Shown: in pieces, positions 14,966 to 29,900 of the stretch
Layout of the letters: the number at the start of each line of letters is the position of its first letter
Position numbering within the stretch: position 1 is the stretch's first letter
Origin: Stenopsyche tienmushanensis
Lineage: Eukaryota; Arthropoda; Insecta; Trichoptera; Stenopsychidae
NCBI GenBank assembly: GCA_008973525.1
Contig: WACJ01000502.1
Span: forward strand, 2,480,001 to 2,544,000
DNA length: 64,000 nt
Direction of reading: 5' to 3'
The notes under the pieces: model-generated
Told to the model about the DNA's origin: nothing
Databases searched by the model: none
What the model saw: only the letters and a program-made list of their open reading frames with translations
Made by a program: the position numbers and the translations under genes

Positions 14966-17900
14966 TTAAGCGGCTATATTGCTGATTTCATTGTATTGTG
15001 GCGTATATTGGAAAGTAGCACTTCCCAGTCGTTCAATCGCAGATTGAAGTTCGGATAATTGCTCCCGACTGACGTGCACAACTCCTTCCGGAGCGGGCTG
15101 ACCGGGCGTTGATATATATTCCAAAGTTCCCACATCCATGCATCCCAGATTATTGATGTTCTAGAATTAAAAACAATGTTTATAAAAGGAATTTTACAAT
15201 ATTTATTATGGAATATATTTGATAATCTTACCCTAGTCAACTCGGGCGTAGGGAATTTGGCAAAATCTGCTTCTACGCATCTCCAAGGTCTCTTTCTCAA
15301 ATACTCATCGCGCACTTCTTGTTGTATTTCTTGGAGGCGATCCTAAAATAATAAAATATTAGTTACATTTGTTATAAATGGAATCAATTGTAATTTCAAC
15401 CGGAAGTCCTTACTCGTCGCAGAATCAATCAATGAAAAAATAAAGACGCATCGTATAACGTTGGCCTACAATAAAGATGACTTTGGAGACGCCTGATTAT
15501 TCTTGCACTATGTACAAAGACTAGCTCTCTGGCTCATACGATGGATTTGGTTGTATGCGTAGATTACACGGTCATACACAAACTGATCCTCAATACCTTT
15601 AAATCAGTTATGATGGTGTTTCAACATAAGAACTTCTGTCAGAATAGCATGCGACAGCTCCCGGGTACAATACAACAATTGTCGCACTGTTGGGGCTGTC
15701 CTTCTTCGTAGAGCTACAGCTGTTATGGAGTACAGAGTCATCTTCTCGTCCGAGAATGCTCTTGATAGAGCTGCTTCAAAAGACCTTGTCTTTATTTTAT
15801 TTAAGATTTAGGTCTCCCTAAATATCTTACGTATTACATTCTTTCTTGATTTCTACTCATTTTAATACTATGACAAAAGCTGTTATAAATTTAAAAAAAT
15901 AAAATAAATACCATAAGTTGTTTTCTAATAACTTGTTGTTTGGCTTTGTGGTCCTCTAGCGCTTTCTCATATTTCGATGGATCGTCCGGAAATACGCAAA
16001 CTCCTGATTTAGCCAAAAACATGGTCCAATCCTAAAAAATACATCACCAAAAAATTAAAATGCATTCAGATTGACTTACAAATAAAAATCAATCAACGAA
16101 TAGCTTACGAATTGGAATTTGGCAAATTTGTCTTTTAAGTTGCGTAAAGCAGCGGGCGGGGGCGCGGGATTCGTAATAGGCGTCAAACGGGAAAGCACTT
16201 CCTGACAATGCTTTTGCTCAAGCGCAATACGTTCAGATCTTTCTTTCTGCAATTGGCTGTAAACAATTTAGATATGAAACATTTTAAAAATTGTAAATAT
16301 TATATAAATCATAAATATATGGAGTTTATTAAAATTTCGAACCCATGAAGAAGAGCAAGTTCTTCGTGCAATCCTTCTGAATTTTCAGCACAAGTTCGTA
16401 TAAGAGTTCTATCGCTGTGAGCTGCTTTAGGACTTCCAGGCAAAGAACTATCACCTGCAATAATAATTTAAAATATTATTTCACGTTGTACTTGTATAAA
16501 CTGATGTAAATAAATGTTAAATTTATTCACCGGTTTGTCCTTGAATAGACAAGCTCTTGTCTCCTTTTTTGTACAGTTTGAGTTTATCCCTTAGGGCGCC
16601 TCGTTCTGATTCTAGGGAGTCAATATCTTGCTGTAAGTGATCCATGGTCTCTTCGAATTCTTTTTCTTTCCTGATATTTAGAATTTACGAAATAGAATAC
16701 GTCATTAGCTATTAAAAATAATATATATTTTGTGCGCGTATGATAATTATATTATACCTCTTCAGTTGATTTTGAGCGTCTTCGAGTTTTCTTGTGAGTT
16801 TTTCAACTTGTAATTCTTGATCACGTGCGGCACTGCTTAGTTTCTTCTCAGCTAACTCTTTGCGGATCTGCATTTCTGATATTTCATCTTGTTTGGTCTG
16901 TGTTCAACAAACAATTTAATTTATATTTATTGATTAAAAAAATACGTCACTTGGTATTTAAGAATGAAATAAGATATTGACCTTAAGAAGTTTCTTAAGT
17001 TCGCGTAGATCAGCTTCCTTATTTTCTAATTTGAGTGTTAATGTCTTTGTTTCTTCCAATTGTTTCTTGACAATCTGAGAGCGTTCCATAATAGGAGGTG
17101 TAGGCTAAAATAAATTCAAAAAAATATATAACAATAAAGATCATAAAAATAATAATATTCAACGCGTTATAATGATAAGATTATTTACTCTAATTTCTTG
17201 TTTGAGCGTACTGTTGATTTGATATTCTTGTTGCTGTGTAAATTGTGCGAGAGATGCGACTTCAGCGCATACAGTTTGGAGAGATTTTTTCATCGATTGT
17301 AACGGGCCGAGATCATCCTGTAAATTCAATTATTATATCTCAAATGTCCATTGAAAATGTTTCAGTAAATATTTAAAAATTAAATACCTGTTGATAATGT
17401 TTATCACTGGCTTGTGCCCATAATTTACGCAAGTCAGTAATTAAAGGTGGAGTAGGATCTGATAGAGCTGCAGCTGCAGCTGAAGCACGCGCTCCAGCCG
17501 CTGCGCAACCGGCAGCTCTGGCAGCCTCACGCTGGGTGATAGCAGCGGATTTCTCCCACCACTGAATTTTGCAAAATTAATATTTTAACGATGAATTATG
17601 ATTTAAAAACACACGAGAAATTTCATACAAACCTCCAATTCTAATCCAAGATTGGTGATATTAGGATCAGTCGGAAGGCGGCGTCGAATTGCCTTCAATT
17701 GCTGTAGGACAACTTCTGCGGTGCTCGTTAAGAATTCCACGAGTAATTGTAATTCTTGCGATTCTTCACCGGGCTATCAAATAGAATATTTTTGTGACGA
17801 TGTAAACAATATACATTTTTAATGTGCACAACGAAAAAATGCAACAAACCTGTAATAAACATTTCAAAACGGACGCATCACTCGCGATGCCGTCCATACA

Positions 17901-20900
17901 AGACGATATTGCAGCACACCAGGCTCGTACAGCTTGAGCTTCAGCAGGCCGAGGCGTTGTTAATCCTGGTCCACCACATCCCAACAATGCCGGTTGCATT
18001 GTTAACAAATACATATAACATTTTTCCAATCCTAAAATATAGGAATAATAAATTAATATTTATAGGAGGAGCTGATGAACAAAGGAGTGAGCCCTACGAA
18101 AGCCGTATTGTTCGCAGGATAGGACATTAAAGGATTTTGCCTCTGATTCGATGTGCATCAGATTAATAGAAGAATATTGAAAGATTTAATCCCGCAGCGG
18201 ACTGCTTGTGGTTGCAATGTGATATGAAATATGAACTTATTGAGTGATTCATTAAATACAAACAACGGAAATAGTCCTTTTCCCAATCATAAATAAATAA
18301 AATATACCTTCAGTTGGACAATTCTCATCCAAACGATCCAATTTGAGCAATTCTAATGCAGCGTCTAACGGTCGCTCCTGTAACGACAGGTCTGGTAAGG
18401 CTCCGGCCACTTTCAGTAAGGTTTCTGGTGTGCACGTATTTAAACCTTGAGCATACTGATGCAGCACGCTCTATAATATCGAAATAAATAGTGTTACATT
18501 AACCAACTTACAATATACGATCCAAAATTATATTTATACAATTAATACCAATAGCATATGCAGATGATGTTGCATTTTGCATCGGAAACTATATTGGACT
18601 GGACCGTGCGATTTAACGAGTTGTTCCCTGTCAATATGTAAAGCGGCTGGGAATCTGCAATCATAGATATGATATAAAAACGTCATAAAATTTCGGATAT
18701 AATCTTATTTTTTAAAATGCCCACGCACTTATCTCGGATTTGAGTAAGGAGGATATCAGCTTTGCAGATCATTCTCGGTATGAGAAGCAATGAAAGTATC
18801 GCATCGTGGTCACCTGAAATTAACGTTTGGTTATAGATAAAATTTTCATAAACGATATGGAAAATAATATGAAACGGACCTCCTCTCAGCATTAGATGAT
18901 CGGGCATGTATGCTTGTAATAACGCAGCGTGTTCGGCGGCTTGTCGTAATTGAAGGGCTCGCAATTGAAGATCAATAGCTCGTGTACCGGTTCTCGCTCC
19001 AGCTTGACTCACCAATTCTAATTGTTGTTCGGTCACTGTACGAACTTCAACACCGCCTGCATTATGAAGACAATTTAATAGCATGTTTAAAACTATGGTC
19101 GCTGAAAGTAAATTGAAACTCACCAGCCTTGTTGTCTTTTTCATTCAGTCTGTTCCTGTATTCAGCGCATTGTTCGTTAAGTCTTTGTACCAGTTCTCTG
19201 AATTTAGAAATTGTCAAATCCTTATCAAAAATATTTTCTAGAGCCGCTTCCCTTTCTCTTATTGCCTGAAATTGTGCATTGAGAATTGAAGATACGTTTC
19301 AGAAACATTTTTGTGTGAAAATTGAATTTTATTAAAGACCTCGCGTGTTGCCGAATGTGCCATTTCAAGTTCTTCCCGTAAATCCATTTCTAATTCATGA
19401 TTGGATTCAACGAGTTGTTCATGTACTTCTTGTAGAGCTTCAAGTTCAGCAACTTCTTCTTTTAATTGAACAACCTAATAATTAAAATAGATGGTAAATT
19501 GATGAATGTGACAATTAATTTATGTCGACTACTTGTACAGCTATTATTGTTATCGGGTGTGTCAATGCTTTTTTAAAATAAAGGATATATTTTCATGAAA
19601 AACGGCAGGAACTTATTCACACACCCATTAGAAATGTATTCAACACGTTAAAAAACAACATTGTATATAAGGATTATTTAATATACTTCGTCTTCCAATG
19701 CCATCTTTTTCTCTCCGAGCTGTTCGACCATTTCTTCAGCGCCGAGTGCAGCATCCACCTGTAATTTACAATTAAAAAAATTACTCATACAATGGCGCAT
19801 TGCGCACGTTACATATTTGAACACTGATTGAAAAGTAAAGATTTTTTTTTATAAACTGGCAATAATAAGATATTCATCAAAGCTTCGTCGCGTTAGTTAA
19901 TTCAATACACAGGAGGAACAAAGCGATAAACAAAATTTGCGACACTCTGAACAAAAAGAAATAGCAAAAATAATGAAATGAAAGACTTACTTCATTTTCT
20001 TCAATCTCCATTACGTGAGAGAAAAAAAAAACAAAAATAGATTTACTAGTACAAGCCGAATGATTTAATGTGAAACCGACGAAGGATTCAAATGTAACTG
20101 TACTGAATTCAAACTTCATGAAAGAGTACAAATTATTCTTCGAATACAAATACATATATTCAAATTTCTCCAGATTAAATAAAATTCATAATCATATTTA
20201 ATGTTGAATGAATATCTTTTAATGTTATACATATTAAATCTATTAACATTTATAAACGCATTATTGAGGGTACCGGAAAAGAATATCGTTTGCTATCAAT
20301 ATTTTCAATCGTTTGCCGCTATGAATTAAAATAAAATAAAGCCATTCGCCGTCGTATTTGGGCGATGCTTCTCAATGTACGAAGCGACAGTATTCCACGC
20401 TTTCAGCATTTCTTTAATTATGCCAAAAGTGTTACCTCCTCCTCCCATGATCTGTAAATAGGCTGGTGAGGTTGTCGAGGATGTGCGTTCCAACGGCGCC
20501 CTGTTGGAGCCTTATGAGGTGATTATTTGATTGTAGGGCCTGAGCCCCATAGAAACCACCATACTTACGTCTATCGACGGGATTGCTGCTACATTCGGTA
20601 TGTCAATAAATTATGAAAAGATCAAATTAATGATCTGCTTCAGGACCTATTGGATACGCAGATCTAGTGGCTGATCCCCGCACATTTCGCACATTCAAAC
20701 AGTTTTGGCACCAAATGTGCGGAAGGATTCTACGGGAAATAACTTCATACTCTAATTTCTCCATTTTTGTTAAATGTAGACTCATCAGGACAATTGATCG
20801 GCATCTAGATATAATAATAGATTAATCATTCCGGCCCCTATTTCCCCCTAAACCCCTGCAAATACTTGCAGCAGCTACAATGGAACAGGAGAACGTACCC

Positions 20901-23900
20901 AACAACACCCCCTTTTGTTATTGCAAGTGTGTGTCTGCAAGTTAATAGCGCTGAAGGGGCAAGGGCTGGTCACTTTGTGTCCTACTGGTCCGGAACACAG
21001 ACCTCGGACACGTCGCAAGAGCTCATCTCTCTCTCGGACGACATGCTTCCATGTGTGGGCGGTTACACAGACACACTATCCCCAACGCCTGCAGATGAGC
21101 ATTGAAATTACCATGCGCCGTCAGGAGTTAAGAGGTCTAATGGTTGGGGTTAACCCATCGTAAACAACACCTTTGCTTAACAGAGTCGAAAAATATAGGG
21201 AGTCTCCTGCCATACATGGCCGTAACTCAATGGCACTCCCATTCTGAGAAAGCAGCATCACAGCTCCAGGTCTGTGCATTCTTTGTGCATCCAAGGTGGA
21301 GCCTCCAACTACAATATTTCGGCCTTATTGAACTTGACCGCATTGAGCTGCAGTTGGAGATCGAGTGGAAATACTCCAACAAGGACAGGAAGGCTGCCCA
21401 TTGCAACATTACTGGAGGTGCGTAGATGGCTACGGACCCGTAGATTGCATGGTATGCAATCAACAAACTCCTTCCACTGATACCCCATTCTGTGCTACAT
21501 AACCTAGACATTTTGCCAAAGGCACTTGCTGCCCTAGACGTAACATCAACAACATGCTGGTTAAAAAAGCACATCTATGCCAACGTGATGCCAGGATACG
21601 TTGTCTAAGTGTGGAACTGGATCACCCGCCATTCAGTTTAATTTTTGAGAGTGCCCTTGAGCATAAGGCCTATAGACTTCCCAGGTGCAAAAGTGAGTTT
21701 GTTCAATACGCTCTATTCTTGCAGTGCATCAAGGGCTGGATTGCCAGATTCTTCAATTGTTCTCCTGGAATTAGCACAAATTCCATTAGGCAGGTCATGC
21801 GCTGCGAATGCCAGCACACTGAGTTCCCCGAGCTGGATTTTGAACCGAGTGGCAGCAGATCCGTCGACAGATAGATAGAGACGTCGCATATCTGAGCGAT
21901 TGGAGGGAGGAGGCCCAGGACAGACGGAAATGACGATATGCGTTGGCGGCGACTCTTTTATAGGACTAAAAGAGCCACCATAAGTATAAAACGACATTCT
22001 TTTACGGTACCCCTGATTTACCTGATGAAAAAATTCCTTTTTAAATGATTTGTGGTTTTATATGTGTGTTATTTAACCATTATATTAAAAAGCACATTAC
22101 AATAGACCTATACAAGAAGAGTTCAAATTTAAAATACGTAATAAAATGTAAATATTTACATTCTTAATTAAAAGAGTATTTGAACTCCCCTTGCATTTAT
22201 AAAAATTAAAATAAAGTGTGTAAATGGTTTAACGATCGGGTGAAATCGAGTGTGTTTTATGATATTTTTAAATTGTAGGCGAAGCCCTAAATTTATTCGT
22301 ATGCTGTACAGCAGATGAATGCGTACGAATTGATCGATAAATAAAGCGTTCTATGAGACATTGTAATTGAGTGAATTATTATCAGATTTCAGCTATAAAC
22401 TACAGACCCTCCTTTATATTGCATCAACGATATTGACATTAAAATACTTTTATTGTAGGGTGAAACAAATCATGCACTAAAAATTGTTAATAGCTCATTG
22501 ACGTTAAAGGTATTCGTCCATCGGTCAGAATGGCTTAATGGTCAATATTTATATAATTAGAACACAAACAGATTAAGTTATTTACAAAAATTACAGGAGC
22601 ACACAGTGCAATAATGGTTAATATATTAATAACATGGTTAATATATTAGGGGTATTGGCAAGAATACTATTATTTTTACATAGTGGTGATGATGTATTGT
22701 TGAAATAAACATCTTAAAATTTTATTTCTATTGTGCTATTGTTTAACTTTATTTTTTTAATAATACATTTTAGTTTACCATTTAGGATAAAAAATCCTAG
22801 TCCAAAATTGATGAACGTCATATCTGACAATGCATTTCGATCAGGTCTTGAATGCCAGCAATGTAGCTAAATGCATGCTAATGAAGTTTTTGAGAGAGAC
22901 CTAAAATTTCAATCAATTAATATAACTTCAAGGGATAATGTTGAATCAGAACGACCCTAAACCATTGAGGAATCATCGTAGAAGATGGCATCTTCATGAT
23001 CTATAGAACAGAAATATTGTATATACATTGGTAATATCAACATATTGTAATTTAGACCTGTGCATTTTAGGGAAAGATTTATTGAACAACTACGAATTTA
23101 TATTGCTTGAAAAAACAATGGTGCTCTTTTCAACCCCCCAAATATATTTGAAATAATCTGATGTTAATTTTTAGAAAAAATGAATTGTTGTCATTAGATG
23201 GAAGAATTTTATTTCTATACTTTTTGTTTGTGTAGTAAAGTGTGTCAATTTTTTCAAATTAAGGTCGTCATTAGGTTGTGAAGATCGGTGGAACATATTA
23301 TTTGCCATTTTTATAATAAATGAAAATATATTCATAGTGTTTAATGATGTTATGACAAGAAAAAATTACACGGTTAAACTACTTTTGTAAGTTGTCGAGA
23401 AAGAGTTTTATCATGCCAAATTATTATGCTAATATAAGCGTTTATATTTCAGTATGATGTTGATGTTTGGGTTGTGTTTTCTTCTTTAAGTAGCATATTA
23501 TTATTTCAAATTTATATCCAACTGTATTTGGCATTACAGGTAACCCCCAGGGGGGGGGGGCGCTTTCGTGATCATAGAGATCGTAGAAAGCCCCAGGGAT
23601 GCACTTCTCTCCATAACTTATGCAAAAAGCCCTAAATGCCCTAGAGGGAGTGGCCACAAGGTTTGGGTGTCCAATTGGTCCGCCTTTCAGACTGTTGACA
23701 CTTTGAATGAATGGACAATGGACTGAAAGAGGAGAATCGACTCCAAAGAAATTGAAGACAGTTCTATCTGCAGGCAAGGCCATGGTGTCTTTTTTTTGGG
23801 ATTCACGTGGGATAATTTTCATTCAAAAAGGAAAAACAATCAACAGCAAGAATTATGCGAACTTATTGCATCATTTGCATGATGAAATCAAGAACATTCT

Positions 23901-26900
23901 GCAGAATATATTCCCTATGATTAACGGGGGTTACCTGTACATAGCTATATATTTTTAAATGATGAGTTAAATTGGTATTAAATTTAAAGCATCTTTGCGT
24001 TTCAACATACAGATGCAATTTATACATCACATGAATATAATATTTTTCTACGTAACTTACCTCAGATATGATAAAAAAGGCAAGATAACTTGCACATTGC
24101 GAGTGTAATTAATTGATATACAACAATTAATAACTGAATAAAATTGATTAAAGACGTTCAAGTAATGAGTGTATGTGTAAAGAATACACATGATTTGCAT
24201 GTACAGTTATTTTCAATTGCCATATTATAATTCTTATAAGATAAACTATACATATAACAAACAAAACCACCAAGACTTACCTGCTCCTGGAGATCGGCAA
24301 TTTGAGTTTCGAGTTCTTCAACTCTCGAGCTGAGCTTTTCTTTCGTTCTGCCAAGTTCCGCTATTTCAGATCTCTTTTGGTCCAAGTCCTGGAAATTAAA
24401 TATAATAAATAAAATACATAGTTACGCTCAGAATTCGTATCGTTTTGTTAGCAGCATTGTGAAAACACAAATTAAAACACTTTAGCGGAATCATAGATAT
24501 ACACAATGCAAGACATAATTCCACGAGCTGTTTGTGTTGTATTCACTAATAAAAAGTTTCACCAAACATAGGTTAAAATTTGAACTACCTATTTTTACAA
24601 TAAAATTATATACATCATCATTCAAAAGTGCACACTCGTTTGATTTACATGATTTTAAACACCAGTTATCGATGAAAATAATGGGACAATATCAATATGT
24701 GAATACAGAAATTTTGAATATGAAAAATGTTTCATTGAAAACTCTTATTGTTGTACAGGATGTGGCAGGGAACTTATTTGAAACGCACACCCTGAAGCAA
24801 CAGTTATAATGAAAAATGTGAGACTCCTCCCTCGTATAACTCCTCCTACTCCTCCTTTCTTGGAATAATTGTCGCTTTAGGGTGCGCGTTTTAAATAAGG
24901 AAATTTCCCTGTCGCACCCTGTATATAAACAGAAATATTTATGTAATAACTTTCGAGATAATTAGTCATTTTCACTTACGAGCAAACATATAAAAAACAC
25001 TCTGAAAGGGTTGACTAACATTACTGAAAGAATATCCATGAAAATTCATTCACTATGTGTCTATTTTATAAACAAACCTTGATAGCAATTTTGCTGCATT
25101 CACCCTATAAAAATAATCAAGCACATAAATGTTTTAAAACAACGCAAAATTAATAGTGATTTCAATACCCGTTACTCTCTTTGCGTATTATAAATTGTAT
25201 CGCGGATACACACCTTTTGCATTTTCTGCATTGAATGTTTTTCATGTGCTGATAAATCGCGCAGTCTTACTAGCGTATCTCGCAGACGGGCGTTCTGTTG
25301 TTCGAGTTGTTTAATTTCATACGTAGAAGCAACGCCGTCACCATCCTTCGAATCTATAATAACAAATTGGATAAAATAATCACCAAGAAACATGGCTTAT
25401 AAAAGAGCATACAATTATTTAGATTAATAAAAAACCTGTTCGTCCATCCATATCGGCTCGTAAAAGTTGAAGATCTAATAGCGCTTCTTCCAGCCGCTCA
25501 GATGTTGCGTCTAATTCCATCTGTAACGTTTCTGCTTTTTCCTCGGCCATTTCTTTATCGAGTGTTGCCATTTCGACCGTTTCTGATAATTCGGCCATTT
25601 CTTCCGCGTGCGCATCTCGAGCCGCTATAGCCTCGCGTGCCTATATAATATATATACAAAATTAAAAATTCCGTATCAACGTATGCTTTGCTTCAGATGT
25701 TATAATTAGTTACTTCGAGTTTTGCTCTTTGCAAATCGCGCTGTAAAGAAGCTTGCGATTCCATTATCTTGGATTTGAATTCGGTCATCTGATCGAGCTG
25801 CATACGTAAGCGTTCGAGTTCTTTGAGCTTTTCACGTTCTTCCAGCCTTTTCAATTTGAGGGTGTCTAATTTTTCGGTCAAATCTTCCACTTGTCCTTTC
25901 AATGATGCAATCTACAAAGAACACAATAATTTAGAACACGGAAATACATAATATGGAGTGATTTAATTCGATTATTTTTCACCTCCTGTTGAGCTTGCAA
26001 CAAAGCAAGTTTATCTTCCGCCGATGAACCTTGATTGGATACATTTAATTGATTGATTGGTGAAGTGATACTTTGTCCAGGTGTGAATTGTGGATTGAGC
26101 GTCTCAACAAAATTGGTCTGCAAAAGAAAACTTATCAGTTGTGGAAGAAACGGATTATACTTCAACATAATTTTAATTCGGTTCAATTTCCAGCGGGTTT
26201 ACTGTGGATCAACATTTTAATGTTAGACATTGCAAGGCTTTCTTTAAAGTCCTTTACATCAAGAGTCCAGGATCTAAGCCAATATACCAACACTTGGTCA
26301 AGGTGTTGTATACTTGTTGCAACAGTGCTTGCACTTGATCGTGAACGAGACCTTAGATACCAAAGCCATGAGGTCCAATTGTGAGGTCATGAACATTTAT
26401 GGCAAAGTGTCAATTACCAGCTTTTTTCGACTGCACTGTTTCAATGTTGTTTCAATTGAGTAGGTCACGTGGCACGGATGCTGACTCTTCCGTAGAGTCC
26501 CTCAAGCCGTATTAGATTCAAGACCAATTGGTATCAGACTTGTCGAAAGACTTCGTCTTATTTGAGCTAATAAGGTATACAAAGACGTTGCATGCCTGGG
26601 CCAGGAAAATTTAAAGGAAGAGGTCCAGGACAGAAGGAAATGACAAAATACCTCTCTTATAGGACTACGGGAGCCATCTAAAAGCTATTATAATTTCAAT
26701 TGAAAGCACACACATACCTCCACAAATGATGCTCGTTTATTGGTAGAATCTGGTGTGGAAGCCCTTTCGTTTGGTGATAGTATGGAAACATTAGAAAGTG
26801 ACTGACGAGAGCCAGCCAGTGATTGACGAGAGCTAGCGGACACAACATAAAGCGAGTATTAAAACAAATTCAAATCTATCGTAAAAGTGATATGCATAAA

Positions 26901-29900
26901 AATATATAATAATATGATTTTTACTAGAGAATATATAAAATAATATTTAAATCTAACACATTGAAGGATATTATGCAACAATACAAATAAATAAAAAATA
27001 AACCTATCTTATTTCTTTAATTGCTATGGAAAAATATGCTAACCTATACGATGAAATAATTTATAAAGTTCATATGATAAATATACACTAATGGTGAAAT
27101 GAAAACATGGACAAATTGTATAGATTTAACATCAATCAATATTCGTGTTATTCATGTGAAATGTATGAAGTTATGGATGATAGGATGTCAATTAACATAA
27201 TATAAATAAAATGATGAAGATATGGCAACCTGAATGCTTGCAAAGTTGTATAATCAATTGTAAGGACCAAAGGTTTTTTGGTGGGGGCTGATTTTGAATA
27301 TATAATTTAATGGTAACTTTTCATACAAATTTAATAATCAATTGGTTCATTGGTAATTTTAATTTTGATAAGCTTTTCATGCCAGTGTTTCTCAAGCTTT
27401 TTAATATATCAAATAATCTGTAAAATATACCGAGAGTGCAACAAATTTCCAATTTAAATTTAAGAAGATTTATTAGAATGATTCTATTATTTGCAATATA
27501 AAATAAAAAGTTATATTCATATCGATATCAACAACGGTATGGTCCTTTACACACAAGATTCATAATTATGGAAATTTCATACAAACTAATTAATCACATT
27601 GTTTATCCCTTGTGGATTCCCTGTTGAGAAAGAGCATTTTATATGATCATATAATATAGACTATAATTTATAAAATCCATAGCAATTAATGAATTAAATT
27701 AAAATTAATATATTGTTTATGTATTACAGTTAGTAATTTAAAATTTACAATATAGAATACATTTATTATTCATATAATAGTGAATAGATTGTATGATCTG
27801 ATTGTAATAAATAAAAATATGATATTATCAATGACTTGAATATTCATTTGGCTTTAAGCTGATGCCCATTTGTGGAATACAATCAAAATTACCTTGACAC
27901 AGAAAGTGAGGTCGGTTTCACAGATTTAGCGGGTGAAGTTTTCCTCCTCACACTTAGATAAATCCATTACATAGTACAGCAGCGTCCAAAAACAATTTTG
28001 TTACATAAAAATAAATTTATCTTATATAACCCAGATCATTAAAAAAAAGTGCTAATTATATATATTTAGGTATCCAATATAAAAGATATTTGCAATTACA
28101 CTGAGAAGCTATAAGCTTTCTACCCAGGAAGTAAATATAATCGAAATTCTTATTGAAACAAATATAAGTTATAATCAAATAATGAATGATTTCAAAATGT
28201 AGCGAAACTTTTTCAATCAAATACGCTTTTATTTCATGATAAGCGCACAAAGATTTGTTGATGAAATGATGAAACTTGATGGTATTTGAGTGTGAAAAAG
28301 TTTAACTGTATTATAATAATCCATATGATGAATATCATGAACGATTTATATTATTAAAATATATAAATATAAATTTCAGTCAGACATATCACAATAATAT
28401 AATTGCAATGAAAACTATGATTTTTTATAAATTGATCCGTAAAAAATCAGGGCTTCGAACCGTTATTTTTCTTCTTTTCGTTTTACGTTCCATTTTCGAA
28501 TTTGTTTTTATTTATATTAAAACTTATTTTCTAGCGTAATTTTATTCCTTCTTTTATAATAAGTATTCTATAGTCAGTTCTCGACCCACGACTGCCTTGA
28601 CTAATGGAATTCAGATGCGTCGAAGCTAATTGCATGCCTGGATTTAAAGTATTCGAAGACCGTTTGATCCTTTTGTTGGATGGAAATGTAGCTGGATTTA
28701 AATTGAAGCCACTTTTGATTGATAAAATCTTCGAGGGAATCAAGGGAATTCATAAGTCTACGTTGCCGCTACATATAAATAAACGCGTTGTAAAATTGCT
28801 CAAAAACTTAATCGGCTGAAGCTGACTGTCTCCCATTGTGGAGGAACTTCTCGGAGAATACCAGTGTAGAGCAACTATTTGTGGTTAAACTATTTTCACA
28901 AAAAATGTGGGAATACGGTGCCGATCTCCACCACATATTTGTGGACTTTTATAAGGCATGCGATTGCATCAATCGAGAAAAACTTTGGACGACTATGTTG
29001 GAGATAAGAATTCCAGGTAAGCTGATGAGGTTGTTGAGGATGTACGTGACTGGTCCAGTTAGTGTTGTACGTTCCAATGGCACTCTGTCAAAGCCTTTCG
29101 AGGTGACGACGGGAGTTAGACAGGGGATGCATTCTTCCCAAAAAATTTCAATATTGCATCGGAAACCTCTGGCACAACGCAAGAGAACTTCCTGATCGGC
29201 TTCCATGCCCGGATATGACCATAGTACGTGATCCACTGTCAAAGACACTCTGAAAGACTTTCTATGCCAAACTGACGGAGAGATGCCAGAGGGCATGTTC
29301 GGCATCAATTACAGGCTTCGTTCGAACCTGCCATCTTTATCTTTGCCTATTATCATGAAATTTATAAAGAAAAGAAACAGCAAACTATACAAACAATTCT
29401 GAATATATTTGTGAGACAAATAAACGCAACTATTGCAGTCACAGAGTCACCAATGGATATTAGCAGAGATGATGAAAAGATTGCAGAATAATCACTTACT
29501 ACTATTACTATTTATTTGTACGATATTTCCAACTTATAACCGAGGTGAGTCAAGAAACGATTTAAGTCGAGAACTGACTGTATTATCAAATGAATACAAT
29601 CACACAAATTCTGCATAAAGATGTCAAAGGTCACATATTAAATCAACACAAAAAACAACCAAACTCTCTTTTGCATACGACATGTACCGAACCAAAAAAC
29701 CTGATATTTTTAAACCAGTTCAGTACCGGTTCGAAGCTCTGAAAAATTTGCAAAGTCCATATTTCACTAAATAATTTTCAAAATATGGATTACTCGTTGC
29801 TTTTGTATTGAAAGTGATTTAGCAATGTTAATTTAAATATATTAAAAATAAACTAATCCTGATTCCTCCTCGACAACTGGTTCTATTACATTTTAGCCAT

